Shown: one piece after another, positions 1 to 9,396 of the stretch
Position numbering within the stretch: position 1 is the first letter of the stretch
Layout: each line of letters begins with the position of its first letter
From: Bacteroidaceae bacterium
GTDB lineage: Bacteria; Bacteroidota; Bacteroidia; Bacteroidales; Bacteroidaceae
Reading direction: 5' to 3'
DNA length: 56,602 nucleotides
NCBI GenBank assembly: GCA_017617635.1
Contig: JAFZVW010000065.1
Coordinates: 1-56,602 of the forward strand
The notes under the pieces: generated by a model
The model's input: the letters and a program-made list of their open reading frames with translations, nothing else
The model's database searches: none
Told to the model about the DNA's origin: nothing
Made by a program: the position numbers and the translations under genes

Positions 1-24
1 CTCTACCAACTGAGCTATGGCACC
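1..24 (-). tRNA. tRNA, 5' part only (probably tRNA-Phe)
   Basis: Read on the minus strand, the first 24 bases form a tRNA 5' acceptor strand (GGTGCCA), the U8-A9 pair of positions and a D-arm start (GCTC AGTTGGTAGAG). The anticodon lies outside the window. The GGTGCCA acceptor is what I recall for Bacteroidales tRNA-Phe(GAA), but the identity cannot be read here. A consensus promoter sits just upstream (50-81). Confidence 0.8.
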
Positions 25-49
25 AGCGATTGTTTCTGTTTTGCGAGTG

Positions 50-81
50 CAAAGGTAAGGTAATTTATTCTAACAGCCAAA
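50..81 (-). promoter_or_regulatory. Bacteroidetes-type promoter of the minus-strand tRNA
   Basis: On the minus strand TTTG (78-81) is followed after 20 bases by TACCTTTG (50-57). This is the -33/-7 consensus of Bacteroidetes (TTTG, N19-20, TAnnTTTG). It lies about 25 bases upstream of the tRNA 5' end. Confidence 0.75.
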
Positions 82-172
82 GAATTTAGTGTATATTTTC
101 GTTTTGTGTAAAAAATTAATCATTATAGCATATTTTTCTTACTATATAAAGCTGTGTTTTATAATAATTTGG

Positions 173-180
173 TAACTTTG
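173..180 (+). promoter_or_regulatory. -7 promoter element of tRNA-Pro
   Basis: TAACTTTG at 173-180 matches the Bacteroidetes -7 element and ends about 22 bases before the mature tRNA 5' end. No clear -33 TTTG is found at the usual distance. Confidence 0.55.
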
Positions 181-201
181 CACAAAATAAAAACAGTTTT
201 T

Positions 202-274
202 CGGATAGTAGCGCAGTTGGTAGCGCACTACGTTCGGGACGTAGGGGTCGGGCGTTCGAATCGCCTCTATCCGA
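202..274 (+). tRNA. tRNA-Pro (CGG)
   Basis: A complete cloverleaf of 73 bases. The acceptor arms are CGGATAG and CTATCCG with discriminator A. The D arm is GCGC/GCGC and the anticodon stem is CTACG/CGTAG. The seven-base loop TTCGGGA gives anticodon CGG with G37, as expected for proline tRNAs. The T arm contains GTTCGAATC. CCA is not encoded directly after the discriminator. The next coding region starts only four bases downstream. Confidence 0.93.
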
Positions 275-278
275 CACA

Positions 279-1223
279 ATGGATATCGCAACCAGACCTA
301 TAATCCGCATCATTATGCCCATTGCTGCATGGTGTTGCGGATTTTTCTTTTGTTTTATAACCGGGCAAGTCCTAAGAGAGCATTGGACACAATGCTCAAT
401 TGGTGCAGGGTTGATACATTGGTGGAATGATATTGCTATACTATTGCAGCATAGACTTGAGACAATGCCTCTAAGCAAGGACACTATGTCGCAATTGATG
501 GCTTTGACTTTGGGTAAACGTGAATACCTGTCTCCTGAACTGAAGAGTCTGTACCGGAATGCCGGGGGAACTCATATATTGGCTCTGTCTGGAATGCACC
601 TTGGCATTGTATACGGGATGTGTCGGATTCTGATTAACAGAATATTCTATACAAAATACAAGTGGTTTGGAGTCATATTCGCTTTAATGCTAATCTGGAG
701 CTTTGCATTGTTGACAGGCTGTCCTATGAGCCTGATAAGGGCTGCGGTCATGGCTTCACTGTTAATTACGCTGCAGGCAACAGGACGTAACAGGAATATA
801 CTGGACATACTGTCCCTAAGCGTCTCGATAATTGTGATGACCGACCCGGCAGCGGCATTTGACATAGGATTCCAATTGTCATGCGCTGCTATGCTGGGAA
901 TTATTCTTATAGCCAATCCAGAAATAACTGATTATGTACGTAATGAAGGGAGCATAAAATTCCTGGTTTCTGCTATATGGATATCTTTTGCCGCACAATT
1001 AGCGACAGCCCCATTATGTATCTGGTATTTTCATTCCCTGGCTCTGTACAGTACACTTACCAGCCTTTTTGCCATACCTATAACAACAGCAATAATATAC
1101 TGCAGCATTGGAATATACCTTGGGTGGGAATTTATGATTCCGGTTGTTGAATTTCTTATTCATCTGGAAAACACGCTCATGGAGTCAGTAAGTGCGCTGC
1201 CTTATTCATATATTACATTCTAA
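279..1223 (+). CDS. ComEC/Rec2-type competence membrane domain protein, short form
   Basis: A 314-residue, very hydrophobic protein. Around residues 95-110 it carries the hallmark of the ComEC/Rec2 competence domain (THILALSGMHLGI), followed by many membrane segments and the conserved F-D-I-G-F-Q-L-S-C-A-A stretch near residues 195-205. Full ComEC proteins (about 650-800 residues) add an N-terminal OB-like domain and a C-terminal metallo-beta-lactamase domain; both are missing. ComEC forms the inner-membrane channel for single-stranded DNA uptake; whether this short form does so is unknown. The ATG lies four bases after the end of tRNA-Pro and no separate promoter is visible, so it is probably co-transcribed with the tRNA. 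It ends just before the terminator of the opposing ribosomal operon. Confidence 0.8.
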   Translation: MDIATRPIIRIIMPIAAWCCGFFFCFITGQVLREHWTQCSIGAGLIHWWNDIAILLQHRLETMPLSKDTMSQLMALTLGKREYLSPELKSLYRNAGGTHILALSGMHLGIVYGMCRILINRIFYTKYKWFGVIFALMLIWSFALLTGCPMSLIRAAVMASLLITLQATGRNRNILDILSLSVSIIVMTDPAAAFDIGFQLSCAAMLGIILIANPEITDYVRNEGSIKFLVSAIWISFAAQLATAPLCIWYFHSLALYSTLTSLFAIPITTAIIYCSIGIYLGWEFMIPVVEFLIHLENTLMESVSALPYSYITF

Positions 1224-1224
1224 G

Positions 1225-1260
1225 AAAAAAAGCGTCCACTCCTATTGGAATGAACGCTTT
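1225..1260 (-). terminator. Rho-independent terminator of the ribosomal protein operon
   Basis: On the minus strand a 7-bp stem (AAAGCGT, 1254-1260, with ACGCTTT, 1229-1235) is followed by a run of T (1225-1231). It lies directly downstream of the rplQ stop and ends the long ribosomal operon. It may also stop the converging ComEC-like transcript. Confidence 0.8.
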
Positions 1261-1282
1261 ATAGTGTCGTTGCTAAAGCTGA

Positions 1283-1777
1283 TTACTCTGCAGTTTCTGC
1301 AACTGGTTCTGCTACGGTTTCTTCTGTAGCCGGAGCAGGAGTTTCCACCTGAGCTTCTGCGCTTTTCTTGCCTGAACGGCGAGTGCGCTTTGCTTTCTTG
1401 GCTGTCTTAGCCATGTTCTCATCAAAATCAACAAGTTCGATGAAGCACATCGGAGCATTGTCGCTTGGACGGTTTCCTGTCTTGATGATACGCGTGTAGC
1501 CACCAGGACGGTCTGCAACCTTAGCACTGATTGTGCCAAACAGCTCTGTTATAGCCTGCTTGTCCTGCAGATAACTGAAAACCACACGACGTGCGTTCGT
1601 TGTATCTTCCTTTGAGCGAGTAATGAGTGGCTCTACATATTTCTTGAGAGCCTTGGCCTTTGCCACAGTCGTAGTGATTCTTTTGTGCATGATCAGAGAA
1701 ACGGCCATGTTGCTCAGCATAGCTGCTCTGTGGGATGCAGTACGACTCAAATGATTGAATTTCTTATTATGTCTCAT
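1283..1777 (-). CDS. rplQ: 50S ribosomal protein L17
   Basis: L17 lines the exit side of the large subunit. The N-terminal 115 residues carry the family core ([13 protein letters not shown] start, HKRITTT near residue 32, the GGYTRIIK motif). At 164 residues it is about 40 longer than E. coli L17 because of a low-complexity tail: first Lys/Arg-rich, then Ala/Glu/Pro/Thr-rich from about residue 130. Such tails are common in Bacteroidetes. It is the last gene of the operon, nine bases after rpoA. Confidence 0.97.
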   Translation of the reverse strand: MRHNKKFNHLSRTASHRAAMLSNMAVSLIMHKRITTTVAKAKALKKYVEPLITRSKEDTTNARRVVFSYLQDKQAITELFGTISAKVADRPGGYTRIIKTGNRPSDNAPMCFIELVDFDENMAKTAKKAKRTRRSGKKSAEAQVETPAPATEETVAEPVAETAE

Positions 1778-1785
1778 AATTAGCT

Positions 1786-2778
1786 TTAATCTTTATCTAA
1801 TTTGTATTTTGAGATGTCGGTTCCAAACGACAGATTCAGACTCTCCAGCAAATCATCAAGCTCGGTGAGCGATTTCTTACCAAAGTTGCGGAACTTCAAC
1901 AGGTCTGTCTTATTGAATTGTACAAGATCACCGAGTGTTTCAACATCGGCAGCCTTGAGACAATTGAGGGCACGGACACTGAGATCCATGTCTACCAGAC
2001 GTGTCTTCAACAACTGACGCATATGGAGTACCTCTTCATTAAACTCCTCATTGCCGTCTGCATCGCAGTTCTCAAGAGTAATTTTCTCATCAGAGAAAAG
2101 CATGAAGTGATAAATGAGGATCTTTGCTGCCTCCTTCAATGCATCTTTGGGGTGAATGGAACCATCAGTCGTGATTTCCAGAATCAACTTCTCGTAGTCA
2201 GTCTTCTGCTCTACACGGAAGTTTTCAACCGAATATTTCACATTTCTGATAGGTGTGTAAATGGAATCAACAGGAATTACATTGACATCAGTGCAGAACT
2301 CGCGATTTTCCTCTGAAGGAACATAACCACGGCCCTTATTGATACCAATCTCCATCTGCAACGTTGCCTTGGCATCCAAACGGCATATAACCAATTCAGG
2401 GTTTAACACTTCAAATCCGCTCAGATACTTATTGAAATCACCTGCTTTGAGTTCAGTCTTGCCCTCAACCTTGATGCTAACTTTCTCTGTCTCGAATTCT
2501 TCTACTAACTGCTTGAAACGTACCTGTTTCAAGTTAAGTATAATGTTGGTAACATCCTCCTTCACACCAGGAACAGTAGCGAACTCGTGTTCTACACCAC
2601 GAATTGAAACAGTATTGATAGCAAAGCCATCAAGTGAAGAAAGAAGTATGCGGCGCAAAGCATTACCTACAGTAGTACCAAAGCCACCCTCAAGAGGACG
2701 GAACTCGAACTTACCGTACTTGTCATCCGCCTCCAACATTATTACCTTATCTGGTTTCTGAAATGCTAATATCGCCAT
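1786..2778 (-). CDS. rpoA: DNA-directed RNA polymerase subunit alpha
   Basis: A 330-residue alpha subunit, which dimerises to start RNA polymerase assembly. The N-terminal domain shows [18 protein letters not shown] (residues 35-52). The C-terminal domain (about 250-325) holds [20 protein letters not shown] and the helix-hairpin-helix FRNFGKKSL that contacts upstream DNA and activators. Length matches the family. It sits between rpsD and rplQ, the classic alpha-operon order. Confidence 0.98.
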   Translation of the reverse strand: MAILAFQKPDKVIMLEADDKYGKFEFRPLEGGFGTTVGNALRRILLSSLDGFAINTVSIRGVEHEFATVPGVKEDVTNIILNLKQVRFKQLVEEFETEKVSIKVEGKTELKAGDFNKYLSGFEVLNPELVICRLDAKATLQMEIGINKGRGYVPSEENREFCTDVNVIPVDSIYTPIRNVKYSVENFRVEQKTDYEKLILEITTDGSIHPKDALKEAAKILIYHFMLFSDEKITLENCDADGNEEFNEEVLHMRQLLKTRLVDMDLSVRALNCLKAADVETLGDLVQFNKTDLLKFRNFGKKSLTELDDLLESLNLSFGTDISKYKLDKD

Positions 2779-2787
2779 CCTTAGTTA

Positions 2788-3393
2788 TTATTTAGAGTAC
2801 AACTCAACGATCAACTGCTCCTTGATATTCTCTGGGATATCTACACGCTCTGGTTTGTGCAGGAGCTTACCTGACTTGGAAGCCTCTTCCCATTCAATCC
2901 AAGGATATTTACTGTGGTTAAAACCTGCCAAAGCATCAGCTATAACCTCAAGATTCTTGGCACGCTCACGCACACCTACAATCTGACCAGGCTTCACTGC
3001 ATAGCTGGGAATGCCACAAACCTTACCATCTACTACAATGTGCTTGTGATTAACCAACTGACGGGCAGCGCGGCGTGTAGGAGCAATACCAAGACGGAAT
3101 ACAATATTGTCCAGACGGCACTCAAGATTCTGTAACAGGATCTCACCAGTAATGCCACTTGTGCGTGCAGCCTTCTCAAACATATTACGGAACTGCTTCT
3201 CCAAAACACCGTATGTATACTTTGCCTTTTGCTTCTCGGCGAGCATTATACCATACTCGCTGGTCTTACGGCGACGGTTGTTTCCATGCTGGCCTGGAGG
3301 GAAGTTTCTACGAGCGCGAACTTTCTCAGAACCCAGGATGGTCTCACCAAAACGACGGTCAATTCTTGACTTAGGGCCAATATATCTTGCCAT
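2788..3393 (-). CDS. rpsD: 30S ribosomal protein S4
   Basis: S4 nucleates assembly of the small subunit on the 5' domain of 16S rRNA and in many bacteria represses the alpha operon. The protein has 201 residues with the N-terminal [12 protein letters not shown] start, the FPPGQHG motif and an S4 RNA-binding domain ([19 protein letters not shown], about residues 92-110). The N-terminal zinc-binding cysteines of some S4 proteins are absent. It follows rpsK by 36 bases. Confidence 0.97.
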   Translation of the reverse strand: MARYIGPKSRIDRRFGETILGSEKVRARRNFPPGQHGNNRRRKTSEYGIMLAEKQKAKYTYGVLEKQFRNMFEKAARTSGITGEILLQNLECRLDNIVFRLGIAPTRRAARQLVNHKHIVVDGKVCGIPSYAVKPGQIVGVRERAKNLEVIADALAGFNHSKYPWIEWEEASKSGKLLHKPERVDIPENIKEQLIVELYSK

Positions 3394-3429
3394 AATCTAC
3401 TTTGCTTATATTTAGATCTACTTAGATGA

Positions 3430-3819
3430 TTAAACTCTTCTTCTCTTTGGAGGACGGCAACCATTATGTGGCAGTGGAGTTACGTCGACAATCTCAATAA
3501 CCTCAATGCCTGCACCATGAATGGTACGGATAGCAGACTCGCGACCGTTACCGGGACCCTTCACATAAGCCTTCACCTTACGCAGACCCAGATCGTAAGC
3601 AGTCTTTGCACAATCCTGTGCTGCCATCTGAGCTGCATATGGAGTATTCTTCTTACTGCCACGGAAGCCCATCTTGCCGGCGCTTGACCAAGAAATAACC
3701 TGGCCTTCGCTGTTAGCCAAAGACACGATAATATTATTAAAGGAACTGTGAACGTGCAGCTGACCTACAGCGTCAACTTTCACATTTCTTTTCTTTGCTG
3801 CAACAATTTTCTTTGCCAT
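3430..3819 (-). CDS. rpsK: 30S ribosomal protein S11
   Basis: S11 forms part of the mRNA path on the platform of the small subunit. The 129-residue protein shows the family motifs HVHSSFNN (residues 22-29), [14 protein letters not shown] and the C-terminal [15 protein letters not shown]. It has the normal length. It starts eight bases after the rpsM stop, so the two are tightly coupled in the alpha operon. Confidence 0.98.
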   Translation of the reverse strand: MAKKIVAAKKRNVKVDAVGQLHVHSSFNNIIVSLANSEGQVISWSSAGKMGFRGSKKNTPYAAQMAAQDCAKTAYDLGLRKVKAYVKGPGNGRESAIRTIHGAGIEVIEIVDVTPLPHNGCRPPKRRRV

Positions 3820-3827
3820 ATCACTTA

Positions 3828-4208
3828 TTATTTAGTAGCCTTTTTCTTATTAGCAACAGTCTTCTTCTTACCCTTACGAGTACGAGCGTTGTTCTTGGTG
3901 CTCTGGCCACGAACGGGGAGGCCATTACGATGGCGGACACCACGATAGCAACCGATATCCATCAAACGCTTGATGTTCAGGGATATCTCACTGCGTAGAT
4001 CACCCTCTACCTTATATTCGGCTGCAATAACCTCACGGATTTTTCCAGCCTCGTCATCGGTCCAGTCACAAACCTTTTTGTCCTTGTCGACACCAGCCTT
4101 TTCCAAAATCTTGGCTGAGCTACTGCGACCTATACCATAAACATAGGTCAAAGCGATTTCACCTCTCTTATTCTGAGGTAAATCAACACCAACAATTCTA
4201 ATTGCCAT
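3828..4208 (-). CDS. rpsM: 30S ribosomal protein S13
   Basis: S13 sits in the head of the small subunit and bridges to the large subunit. The 126-residue protein begins [16 protein letters not shown] and has the helix-two-turn-helix [15 protein letters not shown] and the basic tail [22 protein letters not shown]. The C-terminus is Lys-rich. It is the first of the alpha-operon-type genes after rpmJ. Confidence 0.98.
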   Translation of the reverse strand: MAIRIVGVDLPQNKRGEIALTYVYGIGRSSSAKILEKAGVDKDKKVCDWTDDEAGKIREVIAAEYKVEGDLRSEISLNIKRLMDIGCYRGVRHRNGLPVRGQSTKNNARTRKGKKKTVANKKKATK

Positions 4209-4239
4209 ATACTATATTAATTCTTTTTTTCAATGATGA

Positions 4240-4356
4240 TTAACCCTGACGAGTCTTGAACTTAGGGATCTTCTTGTTAATAACATACAGACGGCCCTTT
4301 CTGCGGACAATCTTGCACTCAGGAGTACGTTTTTTTAATGAAGCTCTTGTTTTCAT
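4240..4356 (-). CDS. rpmJ: 50S ribosomal protein L36 (zinc-free type)
   Basis: A 38-codon gene: ATG at 4354-4356, stop TAA at 4240-4242. It starts [15 protein letters not shown] and ends [10 protein letters not shown]. It keeps the [11 protein letters not shown] core of L36 but has only one cysteine in place of the C-C-C-H zinc ribbon of the common form, so it belongs to the zinc-independent class. It lies between infA and rpsM, the usual place. Confidence 0.93.
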   Translation of the reverse strand: MKTRASLKKRTPECKIVRRKGRLYVINKKIPKFKTRQG

Positions 4357-4367
4357 ATTGATGTCTT

Positions 4368-4589
4368 TTATTTGTATCTAAATACGATGCGTCCCTTGGT
4401 CAGGTCGTATGGACTCATTTCCACCTTAACCTTATCGCCAGGAAGTATTTTGATGTAATGCATTCTCATCTTGCCAGAGATTGTGCAGATAATCTGTGCA
4501 CCTATCTTCTCCAACTCAACACGAAACATTGCGTTCGAGAGAGACTCTACAATAACACCATCTTGCTCTATAACTGCCTGTTTTGCCAT
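4368..4589 (-). CDS. infA: Translation initiation factor IF-1
   Basis: IF-1 blocks the A site during initiation. The 73-residue protein is a single S1-like OB fold, with [20 protein letters not shown] at the start and the IRM(H)[13 protein letters not shown] and [15 protein letters not shown] motifs. It has normal length. It lies between map and rpmJ, the usual order in the spc operon. Confidence 0.97.
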   Translation of the reverse strand: MAKQAVIEQDGVIVESLSNAMFRVELEKIGAQIICTISGKMRMHYIKILPGDKVKVEMSPYDLTKGRIVFRYK

Positions 4590-4607
4590 AGCTCGTTATT
4601 TGTTGTC

Positions 4608-5399
4608 TTAATACTGATTCTCTATCTTTTCTATTTCCTCGAACGAGGAGAGTATATCGGGTTTTCCATTGTGTATGGCTATTGTATGCTCGTAATGCGC
4701 TGCGAAGCCTCGGTCACGGGTCTTTACCGTCCACTTGTCCGGCATAAGGTAGATTTCGCGACCATACTGAACTATCATGGGTTCTATGGCTATGCATAAT
4801 CCATTACGTATCAATTTGCCGTTACCTGCCTTTCCATAATTTGGAACATGTGGTTCTTCGTGCATTTCGCGTCCAATTCCATGACCGACAAATTCGCGAA
4901 CAACACCATATCCTTGCTCGGTGCAATGTGACTCTATGGCATGGCTGACATCACCTATACGACGACCATTTGCGGCCATTTCAATTCCTTTATATAGAGC
5001 CTCCTTGGTCGTTTTCAGCAGAGCGTTAATCTCTGAGCTGACACTACCGACTCGAAAGGTGTAACATGAGTCGCCGTTAAACCCGTTAAGGAGAGCTCCA
5101 CAATCTATCGATACTATATCACCTTCATTAAGAGGTGTCTCATCCGGTATGCCATGGACTACAACATCATTAACCGATGTGCAGATATTTGCAGGAAAGG
5201 GGGCTCCATTTGGATTGGGAAAACCATAGAATGTCGGAATTGCCCCATTGTCCCGTATAAACTCTCCAGCGACTTTATCCAGTTCCTTGGTCGTAACACC
5301 AGGTTTCACTAACTTTCCAACCTCTGTCAGGGTGCGTGAAACCAACTGGTTTGCTGCGCGCATTAATTCTATTTCATCCTCTGTTTTGAGAAATATCAT
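4608..5399 (-). CDS. map: Methionine aminopeptidase, type I
   Basis: Removes the N-terminal Met from new proteins. The 263-residue protein has the pita-bread fold with all five metal ligands in context: SIDCGALLNGFNGDS (two Asp), GHGIGREMHEEP (His), IAIEPM (Glu) and YEHTIAI (Glu). It lacks the N-terminal zinc-finger extension, so it is the short bacterial type. It follows secY by 20 bases. The adk gene often found between secY and map in other bacteria is absent. Confidence 0.97.
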   Translation of the reverse strand: MIFLKTEDEIELMRAANQLVSRTLTEVGKLVKPGVTTKELDKVAGEFIRDNGAIPTFYGFPNPNGAPFPANICTSVNDVVVHGIPDETPLNEGDIVSIDCGALLNGFNGDSCYTFRVGSVSSEINALLKTTKEALYKGIEMAANGRRIGDVSHAIESHCTEQGYGVVREFVGHGIGREMHEEPHVPNYGKAGNGKLIRNGLCIAIEPMIVQYGREIYLMPDKWTVKTRDRGFAAHYEHTIAIHNGKPDILSSFEEIEKIENQY

Positions 5400-5419
5400 C
5401 CTCTACGAGAATCTCAATA

Positions 5420-6763
5420 TCAATGAACCATTCCTGCACGTCCGTGAATACGTCCGCTGCTTAACAGTCCATCATAATGTCTCATCAACAAATGACTTTC
5501 AATCTGCTGCAATGTATCCAAGACTACGCCAACTAGGATCAGAAGGCTTGTACCTCCGAAGAATTGTGCAAACTCCTGAGAAACGTTCAGCAAACCTGCA
5601 AAAGCAGGCATACATGCTATAGCTGCGAGGAACAGTGAGCCAGGCAATGTTATGTGTGACATTATCTGATCAATATATTCTGCAGTATCATGACCTGGAC
5701 GAACACCTGGGATGAAACCATTGTTTCGCTTCATATCCTCTGCCATCTGAACAGGATTGAGTGTAATAGCCGTATAGAAATAGGTAAATGCAATGATTAA
5801 CAATGCAAATATCAGATTATAGGCTATACTGGTATGATCACTCAGCTGTATAAGCAAGGCAGAAGGATTCTCGCCTCCACTGATAACTCCCATCAATGTG
5901 ATAGGGATAAACATGATTGCCTGAGCAAAGATGATAGGCATCACATTAGCAGCAAAAACCTTCAAAGGAATGTACTGACGTGATCCTCCTACCTGCTGAC
6001 CTGCATACATGCGCTTGGCATATTGTACTGGAATCTTACGTGTACCCTGTACAAGCATGATGGCTGCACATACAACAGCGAGAAGCAGAATCAACTCAAT
6101 TACGAACATAATCATTCCGCCACCGCTGAGGTTGTTAAGACGTGTAACAAACTCCTGACCAAAGGCCTGCGGCAAACGTGCAATGATACCAAGCATGATG
6201 ATCAAAGACACACCATTGCCTATACCCTTGTCCGTAATGCGCTCACCAATCCAAAGAATGAACATACTGCCCGCTGCAAGAATAATTGTGCTGGCAAACA
6301 TAAACAGAGTCCAATCCAATTGGCTGTTCAAAGCTCCGGCAGCCTGCATCTTAAGGTTAATCAGATACGAAGGAGCCTGGAATAGCAGGATAAAGATTGT
6401 GAGCCAGCGAGTATACTGATTCATCTTTCTGCGACCACTCTCTCCCTCACGCTGCATCTTCTGGAAATAAGGTACAACGAATGCAAAGAGCTGAATGACG
6501 ATAGAAGCAGAAATATAAGGCATGATACCCAATGCAAAGATAGATGCATTGGAGAACGCACCGCCTGAGAACATATTCAACAGAGACATAAGGCCTGTGT
6601 TGGTCTGCTCATGTAGTTTAGCCAGAGCATCCGGATTGATACCTGGAAGAACTACAAATGAGCCGAATCTATATACGGCTGCAAAAGCAAGGGTGAAGAG
6701 GATTCTTGTACGCAAATCCTCTACACTCCATATGTTCTTAAGGGTTTCAATAAACTTCTTCAT
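5420..6763 (-). CDS. secY: Protein translocase subunit SecY
   Basis: SecY is the protein-conducting channel of the inner membrane. About 447 residues with ten membrane segments. Typical motifs are RFGSFVVLPGI near the first helix, GIMPYISASIVIQL in the second, and RGMIxGRAGMVH-like basic residues at the end. I take the ATG at 6763 (MKKFIETLKN) as start; a TTG two codons upstream directly abuts the rplO stop and is possible but less likely. Confidence 0.96.
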   Translation of the reverse strand: MKKFIETLKNIWSVEDLRTRILFTLAFAAVYRFGSFVVLPGINPDALAKLHEQTNTGLMSLLNMFSGGAFSNASIFALGIMPYISASIVIQLFAFVVPYFQKMQREGESGRRKMNQYTRWLTIFILLFQAPSYLINLKMQAAGALNSQLDWTLFMFASTIILAAGSMFILWIGERITDKGIGNGVSLIIMLGIIARLPQAFGQEFVTRLNNLSGGGMIMFVIELILLLAVVCAAIMLVQGTRKIPVQYAKRMYAGQQVGGSRQYIPLKVFAANVMPIIFAQAIMFIPITLMGVISGGENPSALLIQLSDHTSIAYNLIFALLIIAFTYFYTAITLNPVQMAEDMKRNNGFIPGVRPGHDTAEYIDQIMSHITLPGSLFLAAIACMPAFAGLLNVSQEFAQFFGGTSLLILVGVVLDTLQQIESHLLMRHYDGLLSSGRIHGRAGMVH

Positions 6764-6769
6764 TCTCAA

Positions 6770-7213
6770 TTATTGTTTTACTGCAGAACCACCTGCTGCT
6801 GTTATTGCAGCCTCTGCGCTCTTAGAGAAAGCGTTTGCTGTAATCTCAACCTTTGCAGTCAGAGTACCATTTCCCAAGACCTTCACCAACTGACCTGCCT
6901 TGGCAATACCAGCCTGTGCAAACTCAGCTGCACCGATGGTGGTAATACCCTTGTCTGCCAGAACCTGAATAGTTGAGAGGTTTACGATCTTATACTCTAC
7001 ATGGTTGATGTTCTTGAAGCCGAACTTAGGCAGACGACGCTGAAGAGGCATCTGACCACCCTCGAAACCGATCTTCTTCTTATAACCAGAACGTGCCTTG
7101 GCACCTTTGTGACCACGGGTGGAGGTACCACCCAGACCACTGCCGGGACCGCGACCGATACGACGCTCACTGTGAGTTGAACCTGCAGCGGGCTTCAAAT
7201 TATTTAACTTCAT
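6770..7213 (-). CDS. rplO: 50S ribosomal protein L15
   Basis: L15 is a late-assembly protein of the large subunit. The first half is Gly/Arg-rich ([21 protein letters not shown]) as in all L15 proteins; the second half carries the globular domain. The ATG at 7213 ([15 protein letters not shown]) is chosen because an AGGAT motif lies eight bases upstream and the product (147 residues) has the usual length; an upstream in-frame ATG at 7234 would add seven atypical residues. Confidence 0.96.
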   Translation of the reverse strand: MKLNNLKPAAGSTHSERRIGRGPGSGLGGTSTRGHKGAKARSGYKKKIGFEGGQMPLQRRLPKFGFKNINHVEYKIVNLSTIQVLADKGITTIGAAEFAQAGIAKAGQLVKVLGNGTLTAKVEITANAFSKSAEAAITAAGGSAVKQ

Positions 7214-7250
7214 ACTAGTTATCCTATTTATCAATTAACGTTGTATAAAC

Positions 7251-7427
7251 TTAGCCAATAACCTTAACCAGATGGTGAACTGTCTGAATCAGGCCACGAT
7301 TGCTGGCATTATCCTCCAATTCGACAATCTGATTGATTTTCTTCAGTCCCATGGTATCCAGAGTAGCCTTCTGGCGCTGGGGAGCATGGATACGGCTCTT
7401 GACCTGCTGAACTTTAATAGTTGCCAT
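7251..7427 (-). CDS. rpmD: 50S ribosomal protein L30
   Basis: A 58-codon gene (ATG at 7425-7427, stop TAA at 7251-7253). The product starts MATIKVQQVKSRI and continues with QRQKATLDTMGLKKINQ, the L30 ferredoxin-like core, and ends HHLVKVIG. It lies between rpsE and rplO, the usual order. Confidence 0.95.
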   Translation of the reverse strand: MATIKVQQVKSRIHAPQRQKATLDTMGLKKINQIVELEDNASNRGLIQTVHHLVKVIG

Positions 7428-7450
7428 AATTCTCTTTCTCCTTATAATAA

Positions 7451-7966
7451 TTAACCACGGAACACCTTTTCAAGGCTAATACCACGACACTCAGCAACCT
7501 GACGGGCATCACGCATGCTGGCAAGAGCAGCAATTGTAGCCTTAACAAGGTTGTGTGGGTTTGAAGAACCCTTTGACTTTGCCAGACAATCCTTAATGCC
7601 AACACTCTCCAATACAGCACGCATAGCACCACCGGCAACAACACCGGTACCAGTACTTGCAGGCATAATCAGTACATTAGCACCTCCGAACTTGGCAGCA
7701 GCCTCGTGAGGAACAGTTCCCTTTAATACGGGAACTTTCACAAGATTCTTCTTAGCAGCCTCGACACCTTTTGCAATAGCAGCTGTAACCTCACCGGCCT
7801 TACCAAGGCCCCATCCGATTACACCATTCTCGTTTCCGACAACAACTATTGCGCTAAAAGTGAATGTACGACCACCCTTGGTAACCTTTGTTACACGATT
7901 GATAGCAACCAGACGGTCCTTCAATTCTTCGCTATTGATATTAATGTTCTTAATTGCCATAATCAT
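7451..7966 (-). CDS. rpsE: 30S ribosomal protein S5
   Basis: S5 helps keep decoding accurate and lines the mRNA entry. The 171-residue product has the double-stranded RNA-binding N-terminal domain ([19 protein letters not shown]) and the C-terminal fold with [19 protein letters not shown]. Two starts are possible: ATG at 7966, directly after the rplR stop, or the ATG two codons later (MAIKNINI, 7960). Confidence 0.97.
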   Translation of the reverse strand: MIMAIKNININSEELKDRLVAINRVTKVTKGGRTFTFSAIVVVGNENGVIGWGLGKAGEVTAAIAKGVEAAKKNLVKVPVLKGTVPHEAAAKFGGANVLIMPASTGTGVVAGGAMRAVLESVGIKDCLAKSKGSSNPHNLVKATIAALASMRDARQVAECRGISLEKVFRG

Positions 7967-8308
7967 TTAGAATTTAAGTCCACCGTTACGGGCAGCATCT
8001 GCCACTTCCTTCACTCTTCCGTGATACAAATAGCCGTTACGATCGAAAACGACAGTGGTTATTCCTGCCTCGAGTGCCTTTTTAGCAGCCATCTCACCAA
8101 CCTTGGCAGCCTGCTCCTTCTTCGGACAAGCCTCCATACCCAATGAGCTTGCGCTAACCAGGGTATTACCTGTAAGGTCATTGATGATCTGGACATAAAT
8201 CTGCTTATTTGAACGGAAAACGCTCATACGAGGACGCTCAGCAGTACCAGAAACCTTATTACGAACTCTATATTTGATTTTGATTCGTCTTTCAATTTTT
8301 GTTATCAT
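7967..8308 (-). CDS. rplR: 50S ribosomal protein L18
   Basis: L18 binds 5S rRNA together with L5. The 113-residue product shows [21 protein letters not shown]-type basic N-terminus (in two parts), [15 protein letters not shown] and the C-terminal [13 protein letters not shown] motif. The length is normal for bacteria. Its stop is immediately next to the rpsE start, suggesting translational coupling. Confidence 0.97.
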   Translation of the reverse strand: MITKIERRIKIKYRVRNKVSGTAERPRMSVFRSNKQIYVQIINDLTGNTLVSASSLGMEACPKKEQAAKVGEMAAKKALEAGITTVVFDRNGYLYHGRVKEVADAARNGGLKF

Positions 8309-8329
8309 AATCCTTTACGATTTAAAGAT

Positions 8330-8896
8330 TTACTTTGCACCGGCACTCTTACCAGACTTTCTGCGAATCTGCTCACCGACAAACAGGATACCCTTACCCT
8401 TATAAGGCTCAGGCTTACGGAAAGAACGAATCTTGGCACATACCTGACCCAGAAGCTGTTTGTCACAGGACTCCAATGTAATCAATGGATTCTGGTTTCT
8501 CTCAGACTTGGTCTCAACTGTTATCTCCTTTGGCAGCTGGAAGAAAATACTATGAGTATAACCCAAAGAAAATTCTACCAAGTTACCCTGATTGCTAACG
8601 CGATAACCTACACCGACAAGTTCCATAGATTTCTTGTATCCTTCGCTGACGCCAACAACCATATTGTTAACCAACGAACGGTACAAACCGTGGAAAGCCT
8701 GCTTCTGCTTTGTATCTACATCTGCCTTCTCGTCAATCTCAAAAACAATCTCATTATCAGAGATCTTAACCTGGATAGAAGGATCAATAGCCTGAGTCAG
8801 CTCGCCTTTCTTACCCTTCACAGTAACCTTGTTGTCACTGTAGGTAACTGTAACCCCTGCGGGGATTGTAATTGGCAATTTACCTATTCTAGACAT
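8330..8896 (-). CDS. rplF: 50S ribosomal protein L6
   Basis: L6 lies near the sarcin-ricin loop and the factor-binding site. The 188-residue protein starts MSRIGKLPITIPAGV and has two L6 repeats, the second ending with the signature PEPYKGKGI. The length is close to that of other Bacteroidetes L6 proteins. It sits between rpsH and rplR. Confidence 0.98.
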   Translation of the reverse strand: MSRIGKLPITIPAGVTVTYSDNKVTVKGKKGELTQAIDPSIQVKISDNEIVFEIDEKADVDTKQKQAFHGLYRSLVNNMVVGVSEGYKKSMELVGVGYRVSNQGNLVEFSLGYTHSIFFQLPKEITVETKSERNQNPLITLESCDKQLLGQVCAKIRSFRKPEPYKGKGILFVGEQIRRKSGKSAGAK

Positions 8897-8912
8897 TACT
8901 TATCCTCCTATA

Positions 8913-9308
8913 TTAATATACATAACACAGGACCTCACCGCCAATCTTCAGGTCAGCTGCTTCCTTGTTTGTCATTACACCTTTGGATGTAGATATTATA
9001 GCAATACCCAACCCATTGATAACACGCGGCATATCCTTATAACCAGTATACTTACGCATACCAGGTGTAGATATACGAATCAATTTCCTGATCGCATTCT
9101 GACGAGTCTTCTCGTCGTACTTCAGGGCAACCTTGATAGTTCCCTGAGGGCCATCCTCGACGAACTTGTAGTTCAGGATATAACCCTTCTCAAAGAGAAT
9201 CTTTGTAATCTCTTTTTTTAGATTTGACGCAGGGCACTCTACAACACGGTGCTTGGCCTGGATTGCATTACGCAAACGCGTCAAATAATCTGCAATTGGA
9301 TCTGTCAT
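8913..9308 (-). CDS. rpsH: 30S ribosomal protein S8
   Basis: S8 is a central-domain 16S rRNA binder and, in E. coli, the repressor of the spc operon. The 131-residue product starts at the ATG at 9308 (MTDPIADYLTRLRNA), the universal S8 start; a longer frame upstream adds 13 residues unlike S8. The C-terminal signature GLGIAIISTSKGVMTNKEA is present. Confidence 0.97.
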   Translation of the reverse strand: MTDPIADYLTRLRNAIQAKHRVVECPASNLKKEITKILFEKGYILNYKFVEDGPQGTIKVALKYDEKTRQNAIRKLIRISTPGMRKYTGYKDMPRVINGLGIAIISTSKGVMTNKEAADLKIGGEVLCYVY

Positions 9309-9396
9309 ATTTGTATTTGTTTTAATTGATCGGGACGTTCCCGACAATATTAAAGAAATATTGACTTGGAATAAGTCTTCCGCTATACGCTGTCAA

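Noticed and set aside
4600-5420. Search for adk between secY and map
   Set aside because: Only map is present; the gene order simply lacks adk here, so it is noted as an absence and not as a broken gene.
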